The notes below the pieces were generated by a model. That model was not told where the DNA came from. It saw only the letters and a program-made list of their open reading frames with translations, and made no database searches. Below are positions 50,961-60,196 of a DNA stretch of 64,000 nt, one piece after another. Within the stretch, counting starts at the first letter, position 1, and each line of letters begins with the position of its first letter. Made by a program: the position numbers and the translations under genes. Origin of the DNA: Lachnospira pectinoschiza (lineage in GTDB: Bacteria; Bacillota; Clostridia; Lachnospirales; Lachnospiraceae); contig NZ_FNHZ01000002.1 in the NCBI RefSeq assembly GCF_900103815.1, positions 124,001-188,000 of the forward strand, in the 5' to 3' direction.

Positions 50961-52835
50961 TTATTTAAAGGCATTTCTTCCAGTACCAGACTGTGTGTTA
51001 CCACCCATGTTTCCCATACCGCCCATACCTGAGCTTGAAGAACCATTTGAGTAAACAGAACTTGTTGGTGTTACTGTTGTTGAAGAAGAACCAATTGTGT
51101 ATGTGTATGAGCTGCCAGTTGTGATGTCAGCGGAGTAACAAATACAAACCTGATATGACTTTGAAGGTGTATGTGTAAGGATTGTATTGCCACTTGAATC
51201 AGTTAATGTAAAGGTCTGGTTAGCTGAACCTGATCCGTAGAGAAGGAGGCAAACGCCGTTTGATGCTGAACTTGGTGTCTCTACCATACCGCTAGAACCA
51301 AAGGCCATTAATGTACCACCTGTAATTGTTAGGTTAGAGTCAAAGTCAATTGCAGTATTTCCGCTATCTGTAGGACCTTCAACTATTGTAGTACCACCGG
51401 CAATAGTCATTGTACCATTTGAATCAAGACCGTCACCGCCTGCATTTACAAAAATATTACCACCGTTAATTACTAACTTAACGTTTGAACTTGTGCTGCC
51501 TGTTGTGTTACCAACACCTGTTGTCTGAGTTGAACCATCTGAGGCATTCATACCATCATCCTCAGATACAATACTTACATCACCGTCGTTTATAATAATC
51601 TGAGTTCCCTCTAAACCTTCATAGGAATCAGTAATATTTACGCTTCCGCCGTCAATCTGAACTAGTGTATCAGCATGAATACCATCATCACCGGTTGCAA
51701 TTTCTAAATCGCCGCCTTTAATGATTACAGCACCATCTGTGTGAACGCCATCATCTTCAGAGTCAATATTAATACTACCATCAAATACAATAAGGACATT
51801 TGTTGCCTTAATACCCTTCATAGAGTCTGTTGCTGTTGATGAAGTTGTTGAAGTTGAAGAGCTTGCTCTAAAGCCAAAGTCAGTCGAGCTATGAGAAACA
51901 GATGAGCTTGCTGCTCCATTACCTGTTGTAATATCAATGTTACCGCCATTAATAACTACATAGTTTTCAGCCTGGATACCGTCATTTTCAGACTGAATTG
52001 TAATGTCGCCATCCTCAATTATTATGTAACCCTTTGTAGCATCTGTGTCATTAGAAGCCTTAATACCATCACCAGAGGATGTAATATTAATTGTGCCGCC
52101 TGCAATACCCACTAAGTCTTTGCCTATTAAACCTTCGTCTGTTGCTGTTATTGAAAATGTACCGCTAACGATAATTAAGTCATCCTTACTTGTAATTGCA
52201 TCGTTATAGCCTGCATTTACAACTAAACTACCATTGCCGTTAATGCTTAAATCTTCCTTAGAATAAATTGCTGCGCTATATTCTTCAGTATCTGTTGTTC
52301 TAGAAGAATCAGTTACTGTATTAGTTGTACCATCTGCAAGAGTAATTGTTACCTTGTCTGCACTAAGAATTAAAACTGGTGCTGTGCTTGAATTAGAAAT
52401 ATCCACTCCATTAAAAATCAAATGCACCTCATCAGTGTCATCTGCAAGGTCAACTACAATCTGTCCATCGCTTAAGCTACCGGAAATAACATAAGTTCCT
52501 TTTTCGGTGATAGTTACAGTAGAACCAGAAGCACTTGCACCATCACCATTTACTGAAATTGAAGAACCATTAAGTGTAATTGTTGTGTCATCACTATCGT
52601 AAGATGTATCTGTATCATTTTCATCTAGTTCAAGAGACACTCCATTTTCAAGATTTGAGATCAACTCGTCTAAATCTACGTCAACTGTTGCAGTTGTGGA
52701 GCTTGATGAGCTTGTAGAACTAGATGAACTTGTTGTTGTTGTCGTTGTAGCCTCGTTAGTTGTGCAGCCATATAGGCTCATGGCAATTAATGCACTTGCT
52801 AATCCTATGGTACCTACCTTTCTTAAATTAATCAT
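50961..52835 (-). CDS. Beta-helix carbohydrate-binding lipoprotein (Cthe_2159/DUF4353-like)
   Basis: The 624-residue lipoprotein has a lipobox (S-L-Y-G-C, about 20-24), a Thr/Ser linker to about residue 50, and then a long parallel beta-helix of repeating turns such as I-N-G-G-N-I-D-I-T-T, D-D-G-I-H-A-D and G-D-D-G-L-D-S-N-G. The Asp-rich turns suggest calcium binding. Related proteins, such as Cthe_2159 of Clostridium thermocellum, bind polygalacturonic acid. The C-terminus is Gly/Met/Ser-rich. I chose ATG 52835 because GGAGG lies 7 nt upstream. Ligand is inferred from family. Confidence 0.85.
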   Translation of the reverse strand: MINLRKVGTIGLASALIAMSLYGCTTNEATTTTTTSSSSSTSSSSSTTATVDVDLDELISNLENGVSLELDENDTDTSYDSDDTTITLNGSSISVNGDGASASGSTVTITEKGTYVISGSLSDGQIVVDLADDTDEVHLIFNGVDISNSSTAPVLILSADKVTITLADGTTNTVTDSSRTTDTEEYSAAIYSKEDLSINGNGSLVVNAGYNDAITSKDDLIIVSGTFSITATDEGLIGKDLVGIAGGTINITSSGDGIKASNDTDATKGYIIIEDGDITIQSENDGIQAENYVVINGGNIDITTGNGAASSSVSHSSTDFGFRASSSTSTTSSTATDSMKGIKATNVLIVFDGSINIDSEDDGVHTDGAVIIKGGDLEIATGDDGIHADTLVQIDGGSVNITDSYEGLEGTQIIINDGDVSIVSEDDGMNASDGSTQTTGVGNTTGSTSSNVKLVINGGNIFVNAGGDGLDSNGTMTIAGGTTIVEGPTDSGNTAIDFDSNLTITGGTLMAFGSSGMVETPSSASNGVCLLLYGSGSANQTFTLTDSSGNTILTHTPSKSYQVCICYSADITTGSSYTYTIGSSSTTVTPTSSVYSNGSSSSGMGGMGNMGGNTQSGTGRNAFK

Positions 52836-52980
52836 AAGTAATCCTCCTTTAATTAAACCTATCACTGGGGAATCGTAAATCTTTCCGCCCTCTGATATCT
52901 TATTTTATAATTAATATAAAGATTTAAAATGTTGTAAATGTGTTCTTTGTGTGGTGTTTTTGTGAACTGAAATAAAGAAA

Positions 52981-53036
52981 TTAAAAAGAGATAAAAAGAA
53001 ATTTTAAAAAGAAACTTTAAAAAGAAATTAAAAAAG
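52981..53036. repeat. Tandem 13-nt pyrimidine/purine repeats
   Basis: Read on the minus strand the 13-nt unit TTTCTTTTTAAAA occurs twice almost exactly and continues in degenerate form. It lies between the ilvA terminator and the upstream region of the lipoprotein gene. It is low-complexity sequence and may be an UP-element-like or regulator-binding stretch. Confidence 0.5.
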
Positions 53037-53093
53037 CTGCTATGAGAAATGAAACAAGGGCGTAAAGCTTAGTTTCACTTACTCATAACAGCT
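53030..53093 (-). terminator. Long terminator after ilvA
   Basis: On the minus strand a stem of over 20 bp with mismatches (AGCTGTTATGAGTAAGTGAAAC with 53035-53056) is followed by TTTTTT. Confidence 0.88.
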
Positions 53094-53137
53094 GTAGTCT
53101 TGACTTTATTAGATTATCTAGCTTCTTTATAGTCTGA

Positions 53138-54355
53138 CTAGATATTTACCTTAACGATTCTTGGTCTAAGTCCTGCTTCTTCAAGCTTTTCTACGATCTC
53201 ATCCTTATGCTCATGTCCATAAGCTTCAATTGTAATTCTAAGCTCAACTGTTGTCTGTCTGTTAATTGATACAAACTGGTTGTGCTCAAGCTTAATTACA
53301 TTACCATTAGCCTCTGCAATAATAGTTGCAACTCTTACAAGTTCACCTGGCTTATCTGGTAAAAGAACAGATACTGTAAAGATTCTGCTTCTCTGAACAA
53401 GACCCTGCTGAACTACTGAAGACATTGTAATTACATCCATGTTACCACCTGAAAGGATAGAAACCACCTTCTTATCCTTTACATTAAGCTGCTTAAGGGC
53501 AGCTACTGTAAGTAAACCAGAATTCTCAACTACCATCTTATGGTTTTCAACCATATCAAGGAAGGATACGATTAAGTCTTCATCTGGTACTGTAATAATG
53601 TCGTCTAAGTTCTTCTGTAAATATGGGAATAACTTACTACCTGGAGTCTTAACTGCTGTACCATCTGCAATTGTGTTAACAGTTGGTAGTGTTGTTACAG
53701 CCCCAGCCTTTAGGGATGCCTGTAAACAGTTAGCTCCTGCAGGTTCAACACCAATTACCTTGATGTTAGGATTAAGTAGCTTTGCAAGTGTAGATACACC
53801 AGTTGCAAGTCCGCCACCACCTACTGGTACTAAAATATAATCAACTGTAGGTAATTCCTTAATGATTTCCATAGCTATTGAGCCCTGACCTGTAGCCACT
53901 TCAAGGTCATCAAATGGATGAACAAAAGTTAATCCCTGCTCCTTAGCTAACTTAATTGCGTATTCACATGCCTCATCGTAAACATTTCCATAAAGGATAA
54001 CTTCGGCGCCATAGCCCTTAGTTCTGTTAACCTTAATTAAAGGTGTTGTAGTAGGCATAACTACTGTTGCCTTTACGTTATATTTCTTTGCTGCAAATGC
54101 AACGCCCTGGGCATGGTTACCAGCTGAAGCTGTAATTAATCCTCTTTTTCTAGCTTCCTCTGACATTGTGCTAATCTTATAATAAGCACCTCTAACCTTG
54201 TATGCGCCTGTATACTGCATATTCTCAGGCTTTAAGTAAACCTTGTTGCCTGACTGTGCACTAAAGAACTCGCTATATACTAAATTTGTTGGAAGAGTAG
54301 CTTCTTTAACTTTTTCAGCTGCTTCTTCGAATTTCTTCAATGTTAATTCTTCCAT
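53138..54355 (-). CDS. ilvA: Threonine dehydratase (ammonia-lyase) with ACT domain
   Basis: This PLP enzyme deaminates threonine to 2-oxobutanoate. The PLP lysine is in the Y-T-G-A-Y-K-V-R-G-A motif (about 42-51), the phosphate loop in S-A-G-N-H-A-Q-G, and V-G-G-G-G-L follows. A C-terminal ACT domain (about 330-405) is typical of the short TdcB/IlvA form. I chose ATG 54355 because AAGGAG lies upstream and the first 25 codons of the longer frame from 54430 resemble no family member. It follows ftsY. Confidence 0.92.
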   Translation of the reverse strand: MEELTLKKFEEAAEKVKEATLPTNLVYSEFFSAQSGNKVYLKPENMQYTGAYKVRGAYYKISTMSEEARKRGLITASAGNHAQGVAFAAKKYNVKATVVMPTTTPLIKVNRTKGYGAEVILYGNVYDEACEYAIKLAKEQGLTFVHPFDDLEVATGQGSIAMEIIKELPTVDYILVPVGGGGLATGVSTLAKLLNPNIKVIGVEPAGANCLQASLKAGAVTTLPTVNTIADGTAVKTPGSKLFPYLQKNLDDIITVPDEDLIVSFLDMVENHKMVVENSGLLTVAALKQLNVKDKKVVSILSGGNMDVITMSSVVQQGLVQRSRIFTVSVLLPDKPGELVRVATIIAEANGNVIKLEHNQFVSINRQTTVELRITIEAYGHEHKDEIVEKLEEAGLRPRIVKVNI

Positions 54356-54451
54356 TTTCCTAGCTTCTCCTTGAATCCCATAAGTATTCTTGTCCAACAA
54401 GCCATAATTGTTGTATGACAAGTTGTTCATAATTATAGACCTGTAAAGCTT

Positions 54452-55366
54452 TTATTGCAAGTCAAAGAGGGCATTTACAAAATCCTCTGAGTTAAATTTC
54501 TGTAAATCCTCAATCTGCTCGCCAACTCCCACATATTTAACTGGAATGCCAAATTCAGACTGAATAGCCACTGCTATTCCACCCTTAGCTGTACCATCCA
54601 TCTTAGTTAAAATAATACCTGTAATGTCAGTTACATCCTTAAATTCTCTAAGCTGAGAAAGGGCATTCTGTCCTGTTGTAGCATCAAGTACGATTAAATT
54701 CTCTCTATAAGCTTCTGGATATTCTCTTGTAATAACCTTATCGATTTTACGAAGCTCTTCCATTAAGTTTTTCTTATTCTGAAGACGTCCTGCTGTATCG
54801 CAAAGTAAAACATCAGCCTTTCTTGCCTTTGCAGCCTGAATTGAATCAAAGATAACTGCAGCTGGGTCTGAACCTTCGCTTTGAGCAATAATCTCACAGC
54901 CGTTTCTATGAGACCATTCTGTAAGCTGTTCAATGGCAGCAGCTCTAAAGGTATCGGCAGCAGCCATAATAACCTTCTTATTCTGATTCTTTAGTAAGCC
55001 AGCAAGCTTACCCACTGAAGTCGTTTTACCAACGCCATTAACACCAATTAATAAAACAATGGATTTCTGATTTTCAAAATCGTAGGCATTAGGGCCTAGA
55101 TCCATTTGCTCCTTAATTAATTGAATAAGTAATTCCTTACATTCAGCTGGCTGCTTAATAGTATTTTCCTTAACCTTTTCTTTGAGGTTTTCAATGATTT
55201 CATCAGTTGTTCTAACGCCTAAGTCGCCCATAATAAGAGTCTCTTCAAGCTCTTCATAGAATTCGTCGTCAATATTTGTAAAGCCATTGAAAACGTAATC
55301 AATGCTTGAAACAATATTGTCTCTTGTCTTATTAAGACCTGCTTTTAATTTTTCAAAAAATCCCAT
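54452..55366 (-). CDS. ftsY: SRP receptor GTPase FtsY
   Basis: FtsY docks SRP-ribosome complexes at the membrane. The 304-residue protein is nearly only the NG core: G-V-N-G-V-G-K-T-T (about 108-116), D-T-A-G-R and T-K-M-D. The acidic A domain of E. coli is reduced to a short N-terminal helix (M-G-F-F-E-K-L-K). smc is upstream, separated by a structured spacer. Confidence 0.97.
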   Translation of the reverse strand: MGFFEKLKAGLNKTRDNIVSSIDYVFNGFTNIDDEFYEELEETLIMGDLGVRTTDEIIENLKEKVKENTIKQPAECKELLIQLIKEQMDLGPNAYDFENQKSIVLLIGVNGVGKTTSVGKLAGLLKNQNKKVIMAAADTFRAAAIEQLTEWSHRNGCEIIAQSEGSDPAAVIFDSIQAAKARKADVLLCDTAGRLQNKKNLMEELRKIDKVITREYPEAYRENLIVLDATTGQNALSQLREFKDVTDITGIILTKMDGTAKGGIAVAIQSEFGIPVKYVGVGEQIEDLQKFNSEDFVNALFDLQ

Positions 55367-55386
55367 ATTAAATCCTTCCTTATAAA

Positions 55387-55495
55387 AAAATTAAGCCCAC
55401 ATTCTTACAAGTAAACTAATCAAATGTAGCGACTTCATAGAAGTCGCATTTAATGCAAGTGCTTCCATACTAGTAAAAATATAGGCTTAACTAAA
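55387..55495 (-). terminator. Structured spacer with terminator features between smc and ftsY
   Basis: On the minus strand outer TAAGCC/GGGCTTA-type arms close over about 100 nt and are followed by a run of seven T residues. Inside is a perfect 7-bp hairpin GCGACTT-CTATG-AAGTCGC. It may reduce read-through from smc into ftsY. Confidence 0.55.
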
Positions 55496-55499
55496 ATTT

Positions 55500-58400
55500 C
55501 TAGGCAGTTTTTACCTGCTTATCTTTATCTAGTTCTTTATCAATTAAGTCAACAGAAACAAGAGTTGAAACACCCTTCTCCTGCATAGTAATACCAAAGA
55601 GTCTATCTGCAGCTGCCATAGTACCACGTCTATGTGTAATGACAATAAACTGAGTATGTTTTGTTAACTTATGTAGGTAGTTTGCGTATCTTCCTACATT
55701 TGAGTCATCAAGAGCGGCCTCAATTTCATCAAGTAGACAGAATGGAGATGGCTTTAGGTTCTGAATTGCAAATAAAAGCGCAATGGCTGTAAGAGCCTTT
55801 TCACCACCGGATAACTGCATCATATTCTGTAATTTCTTTCCAGGTGGCTGAGAAATAATTGTAATGCCTGCTTCAAGGATATCCTCACCTTCTACAAGTT
55901 CGATTGTACCCTTTCCACCGCCAAATAATTCCTTAAATACCTGGTCGAATTCCTTCTTAATTTCTTCAAACTTAGCTGTAAACTGAGTTCTCATGCCGCT
56001 ATCAAGTTCATCAATAACCTGCATAAGTGCATTTTCAGCTTCAATCATATCATCATGCTGGCCCTTTAAGAATTCGTAACGTTCTGAAACGCCCTTATAT
56101 TCTTCAATGGCATTAACATTTACATCACCGAGTTTTTTAATTGCGGATTTTAAAATGTTAATCTGCTTTCTAATATTAGATAGATCAGTAAGTTCTTCGT
56201 TTCTTAGTTCAAGAGCATAACTATAAGTCAACTCATATTCATTCCACATGTAATCTACTAATGTATCATTAGATTCATCGAGTTTTTCATGCTGGTTATG
56301 AAGACGCATGCTTTCCTTTTCAAGTAAGACGATTCGATTATTAATCTCATCTCTCTTATCAAAGGATGACTTGTGAGTCTTTGAAATCTCGTCACGCTCA
56401 AGTCTTAACTTCTCAATCTTTTCGTTAGATTCCTTAATTCTAAAGTCAGCAAGATTCATAGACTTCTTAACATCTGAAATGTCCTTATTCTTATTAATAA
56501 TTTCAGTTTCAGTCTGCTTAATCTTATTCTTGATTTCTGCCTCTTCCACAATAAGCTTTTTAACTTCTTCGTTAAGACGAAGGATAGTCTCTTCGATATA
56601 GCTTATCTTCTGGCTGTAGCTGCTATGCTGTAGCTTTACATTTTCAAGCTTAACAGAAATCTTAACTTCTTCTTCCTTTAACTCATCAAGGAACTTATTT
56701 AAGCTCTCAATCTCTTCCTTAGACTTCTCATTCTGATTATCAAGTTCATCTAAGTTGTTAGAAACAAGGGACTTGCTTTCATTAATCTTCTGGATTTCTT
56801 CATCCGCCATCTTAATTTCCATGCTATCCTTTGCAACTAATTCAAGGATTGACTTTAACTTAGCCTTCTCCTGATTTAAGTTAACCTGAATTGTGTTCTT
56901 TCTTAAAGTAACATCTCTTAAATCCTTTGTTAAGCTTTCATTATCAGTTCTAATTTCAGCAATCTTAGATCTGTTATCGCTAACCTGATTCTTAAGCTCA
57001 ACGCCAGCCTTAGAAGTCTCATTAACGCTTTGCTTTAACTCTTCGATTTCTCTTCTACGTCCAAGCAAGTTGCTTGAATTCTTGAAAGCACCACCAGTCA
57101 TTGAACCACCTGGATTTAGCTGTTCACCTTCAAGAGTTACGATTCTAAGGGAATATCTATACTTTCTTGCAATGGCAAGAGCATTGTTAATATTATCTAC
57201 AACTAAGATTCTACCAAGTAAATACTTAGCAAGATTCTCATATTCAAAGGAAACTCTAACTAAGTTAGAAGCTACGCCAATAACGCCCTCTTCCTTAATG
57301 CAATTATCCTTTTCAAGGGTTTCTCTTGCCTTAATAGCGTTTAATGGTAAAAATGTAGCTCTACCCAAACGGTTTTCTTTTAAGTGAGCAATCAAGTCTT
57401 TAGCAGTTTCTTCCTTGTCTGTAACGATATTCTGAATAGTTCCGCCAAGGGCTGTTTCAATTGCTACTTCATAAGAACGCTCAACCTTAATAATATCTGC
57501 AATAACACCAAGAATACCTGGTTTCTTATCCTTAAGCTTCATGATTTCACGAATTGAGTTACCGTAACCATCATAACGCTCAGTAATATTAATTAAGGAT
57601 TCTAGTCTTGATTTCTCTCTATGATATTTACTAGTTAATTTTTCAATTTGAAGATTTAAATCTGTGTTAGCATTTTTAATATTAGTAATTTCTTCATTAT
57701 TCTTAATTAATTTATCGTTTAATTCATTATATTCTTCATCTACAGATAAAAGCTCGTTAGAATAAGAATCAATAAGCTTTTTCTGGCTAGCTTCATCAGA
57801 CTTATCTTTAATTACCTTACTTGAAAGCTCTGCCTTTTTAATGCTTAAGTTCTCAAGCATAGTAACATACTTCTGATTCTCAGCATTAATAGATGACTTC
57901 TCATTTAGGGCATCCATAATAGACTGATTCTTCTCATCAATCTTAGTCTCTACAGAAGAAATCTTTTCCTTAATTTCCTCGCTTTGCTTGTTGATCTCTT
58001 CTAGTCTATCATTGTGGCCTGTCATATCATTTTTAATAGCCTGATAATCAGCTTCAGCTTTAGCTATTTCTTCGTTTTTTGATGCAATCTCCTCAGTGAT
58101 CTTTGTAAGTCTTTCTGAGTGAAGTTCGTTATTGTTGTTGAAAGTCTTAATCTGCTCGCTATAGACATTAATTGTGCCCTCAAGCTTTTGCTTTTCAAGC
58201 TCTGTCTCAGACTTAGTATTATTAGTTTCTTCAATCTGAGCATTAATTGCCTCTAACTGGCTTTCAGCCTGCTCATACTCCGACTTAATTGTTTCGTATT
58301 CGCCATTGGCCTTTGAAAGGTCACCATCAGCAATGGAAATCTTCTCATCTAAGGCAGCTAAATCATTACGGATTCTGTCTGTCTCTAAGAGGAAGGCATT

Positions 58401-59081
58401 GACATCGTAATTCTTTAAATCAGTCTTTAAATTAAGGTATTCCTTAGCCTTATCAGACTGCACCTTTAAAGGACCTACCTGCTTTTCAAGCTCTGATAAA
58501 ATATCATTAACTCTGACTAAATTAGCTCTCTCACTTTCAAGCTTCTTAATTGCGGCAGCTTTTCTTCTCTTAAACTTTACAATACCTGCTGCTTCATCAA
58601 ATAGTTCTCTTCTCTCCTCAGGCTTACCAGAAAGAATCTTATCAATCTGACCCTGTCCGATAATTGAGTAGCCTTCTTTACCAATACCTGTATCATAAAA
58701 AAGTTCAGTAACATCCTTTAATCTACACGCATTACCATTAATTAGATATTCGCTCTCGCCAGATCTATAAACTCGTCTGCTTACAGTTACTTCATCATAA
58801 TCAACTGCTAGTGCATGATCTGAATTATCAAGCGTAATTGATACATACGCAAAGCCTACAGGCTTTCTGTTTTGTGTTCCAGCAAAGATAACATCCTCCA
58901 TCTTAGAACCACGAAGCTGCTTAGCTGACTGTTCACCTAAAACCCATCTTACAGCATCAGCAACATTACTTTTACCAGAACCATTAGGTCCTACAATACC
59001 AGTAATACCGTTATCAAAATCAAAAACGATTTTATTGGCAAAGGACTTAAATCCTTGTACCTCAATACTCTTTAAATACAT
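55500..59081 (-). CDS. smc: Chromosome segregation ATPase SMC
   Basis: SMC is the core of bacterial condensin. The 1193-residue protein has Walker A G-P-N-G-S-G-K-S-N (about 32-40), two long coiled-coil arms, a central hinge (about 515-680, with G-Y-G-N-S-I-R and G-G-S-M-T-G-G), the signature L-S-G-G-E-K-A-L and Walker B F-C-L-L-D-E-I-E-A-A-L-D. Length is standard. It follows rnc by 15 nt. scpA and scpB are not in this window. Confidence 0.98.
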   Translation of the reverse strand: MYLKSIEVQGFKSFANKIVFDFDNGITGIVGPNGSGKSNVADAVRWVLGEQSAKQLRGSKMEDVIFAGTQNRKPVGFAYVSITLDNSDHALAVDYDEVTVSRRVYRSGESEYLINGNACRLKDVTELFYDTGIGKEGYSIIGQGQIDKILSGKPEERRELFDEAAGIVKFKRRKAAAIKKLESERANLVRVNDILSELEKQVGPLKVQSDKAKEYLNLKTDLKNYDVNAFLLETDRIRNDLAALDEKISIADGDLSKANGEYETIKSEYEQAESQLEAINAQIEETNNTKSETELEKQKLEGTINVYSEQIKTFNNNNELHSERLTKITEEIASKNEEIAKAEADYQAIKNDMTGHNDRLEEINKQSEEIKEKISSVETKIDEKNQSIMDALNEKSSINAENQKYVTMLENLSIKKAELSSKVIKDKSDEASQKKLIDSYSNELLSVDEEYNELNDKLIKNNEEITNIKNANTDLNLQIEKLTSKYHREKSRLESLINITERYDGYGNSIREIMKLKDKKPGILGVIADIIKVERSYEVAIETALGGTIQNIVTDKEETAKDLIAHLKENRLGRATFLPLNAIKARETLEKDNCIKEEGVIGVASNLVRVSFEYENLAKYLLGRILVVDNINNALAIARKYRYSLRIVTLEGEQLNPGGSMTGGAFKNSSNLLGRRREIEELKQSVNETSKAGVELKNQVSDNRSKIAEIRTDNESLTKDLRDVTLRKNTIQVNLNQEKAKLKSILELVAKDSMEIKMADEEIQKINESKSLVSNNLDELDNQNEKSKEEIESLNKFLDELKEEEVKISVKLENVKLQHSSYSQKISYIEETILRLNEEVKKLIVEEAEIKNKIKQTETEIINKNKDISDVKKSMNLADFRIKESNEKIEKLRLERDEISKTHKSSFDKRDEINNRIVLLEKESMRLHNQHEKLDESNDTLVDYMWNEYELTYSYALELRNEELTDLSNIRKQINILKSAIKKLGDVNVNAIEEYKGVSERYEFLKGQHDDMIEAENALMQVIDELDSGMRTQFTAKFEEIKKEFDQVFKELFGGGKGTIELVEGEDILEAGITIISQPPGKKLQNMMQLSGGEKALTAIALLFAIQNLKPSPFCLLDEIEAALDDSNVGRYANYLHKLTKHTQFIVITHRRGTMAAADRLFGITMQEKGVSTLVSVDLIDKELDKDKQVKTA

Positions 59082-59096
59082 AAAATCTCCCTTTAG

Positions 59097-59804
59097 TTAC
59101 TTTAATACATCTTTAATTTCTATCCCTTTATTTTTAAGCTCTACTAAAGCTTTATAGGCGGCGTTAGCCTGAGCATTCTTCTTATTGTGTCCGCTTCCTT
59201 CAATCTCAATTAAGCCCTCTACTTTAACTTCCACAACAAAAGTCTTATTATGCTCTGGTCCTTCTTCTCTAATTAGAGAATAGCTAACCTCTTTACCCAT
59301 TCCTTGAACAACTTCCTGTAGAATGGTCTTGCTATCAAAAAAGAGTTGTTTATTGTCTAGGTCATTTAAAATAAATTTAAGGACAAACTCTTTTGCATTA
59401 GCAAAATCACTATCAAGATAAATAGCACCAATTAAAGCCTCAAGTGCGTCTGAAACAATAGAGTCTCTTCTTCTACCGCCTGTAAGTTCTTCACCCTTAC
59501 CAAGCTTAATAAATTCCTCAAAACCAAATTCTCTAGCGCAAAGTGCAAGAGTTGGCTCACAAACAATACTAGCACGAAGTCTAGTCATCTTACCTTCATT
59601 CATTGTGAATTTTTTGAAAATGTAGTCACTGCTTGATAGTTCCAAAACAGCATCGCCTAAAAATTCAAGTCTTTCATTATCCTTAATCTTAAGCTGTTTC
59701 TTTTCATTGGCATATGAACTATGAGTAAGTGCATTCTCTAGTAATGAGATATCCTTGAACTTATAGCCAATAATATCCATTAATTCATTTAGATTAGTAT
59801 TCAT
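59097..59804 (-). CDS. rnc: Ribonuclease III
   Basis: RNase III cuts double-stranded RNA in rRNA and mRNA processing. The 235-residue protein has the catalytic motif E-R-L-E-F-L-G-D-A-V-L-E (about 43-54), a second acidic motif D-A-L-E-A-L-I-G-A-I-Y, and a C-terminal double-stranded RNA-binding domain (about 158-230, with G-S-G-H-N-K-K-N-A). It lies between acpP and smc, the common Gram-positive order. Confidence 0.97.
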   Translation of the reverse strand: MNTNLNELMDIIGYKFKDISLLENALTHSSYANEKKQLKIKDNERLEFLGDAVLELSSSDYIFKKFTMNEGKMTRLRASIVCEPTLALCAREFGFEEFIKLGKGEELTGGRRRDSIVSDALEALIGAIYLDSDFANAKEFVLKFILNDLDNKQLFFDSKTILQEVVQGMGKEVSYSLIREEGPEHNKTFVVEVKVEGLIEIEGSGHNKKNAQANAAYKALVELKNKGIEIKDVLK

Positions 59805-59842
59805 AAATTCATCTTCCTTTTTATATTTTTACAAATAAATAA

Positions 59843-59873
59843 GACTACTTACTTAAACAAATAAGTAGTCCTA
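59843..59873 (-). terminator. Hairpin after acpP
   Basis: A 9-bp perfect stem (59862-59870/59843-59851) with a 10-nt loop is followed on the minus strand by TTATTTATTT. It may be a partial terminator between acpP and rnc. Confidence 0.6.
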
Positions 59874-59893
59874 TATTAAATCATATAAAGTTA

Positions 59894-60124
59894 TTATTTA
59901 GTTGCGTTCTTAATTGCTTCTACTGCATCTGCAACAGTTGAAATCTGTTCTGCTGCGTCTTCAGGGATTTCAATATCAAATTCTTCTTCAATTCCCATAA
60001 TGATCTGGAAAACATCTAATGAATCAGCGCCTAAATCATCGATAAATGTTGTATCAAGATTAATCTTGTCAACATCTACATTAAGTACATCAGCAATAAT
60101 TTTCTGTAACTTCTCGAATTCCAT
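59894..60124 (-). CDS. acpP: Acyl carrier protein
   Basis: AcpP carries growing fatty acyl chains on phosphopantetheine. The 76-residue acidic protein has the attachment site D-L-G-A-D-S-L-D with Ser at about residue 36. It lies between plsX and rnc. Confidence 0.97.
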   Translation of the reverse strand: MEFEKLQKIIADVLNVDVDKINLDTTFIDDLGADSLDVFQIIMGIEEEFDIEIPEDAAEQISTVADAVEAIKNATK

Positions 60125-60196
60125 AGTATTAACATCCTTTCAAAATAAAAATCCCTCTATTAGCATCATATATGCTATAAAGCTTTGCCAAAATGC

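Noticed and set aside
53439..53840. Plus-strand open frame of 133 codons inside ilvA
   Set aside because: It is the complement of a well-supported threonine dehydratase with no initiation signals of its own.
54356..54430. In-frame N-terminal extension of threonine dehydratase or a leader peptide
   Set aside because: The 25 codons have no ribosome binding site at their ATG, resemble no family sequence and contain no Thr/Ile/Val run typical of attenuator peptides.
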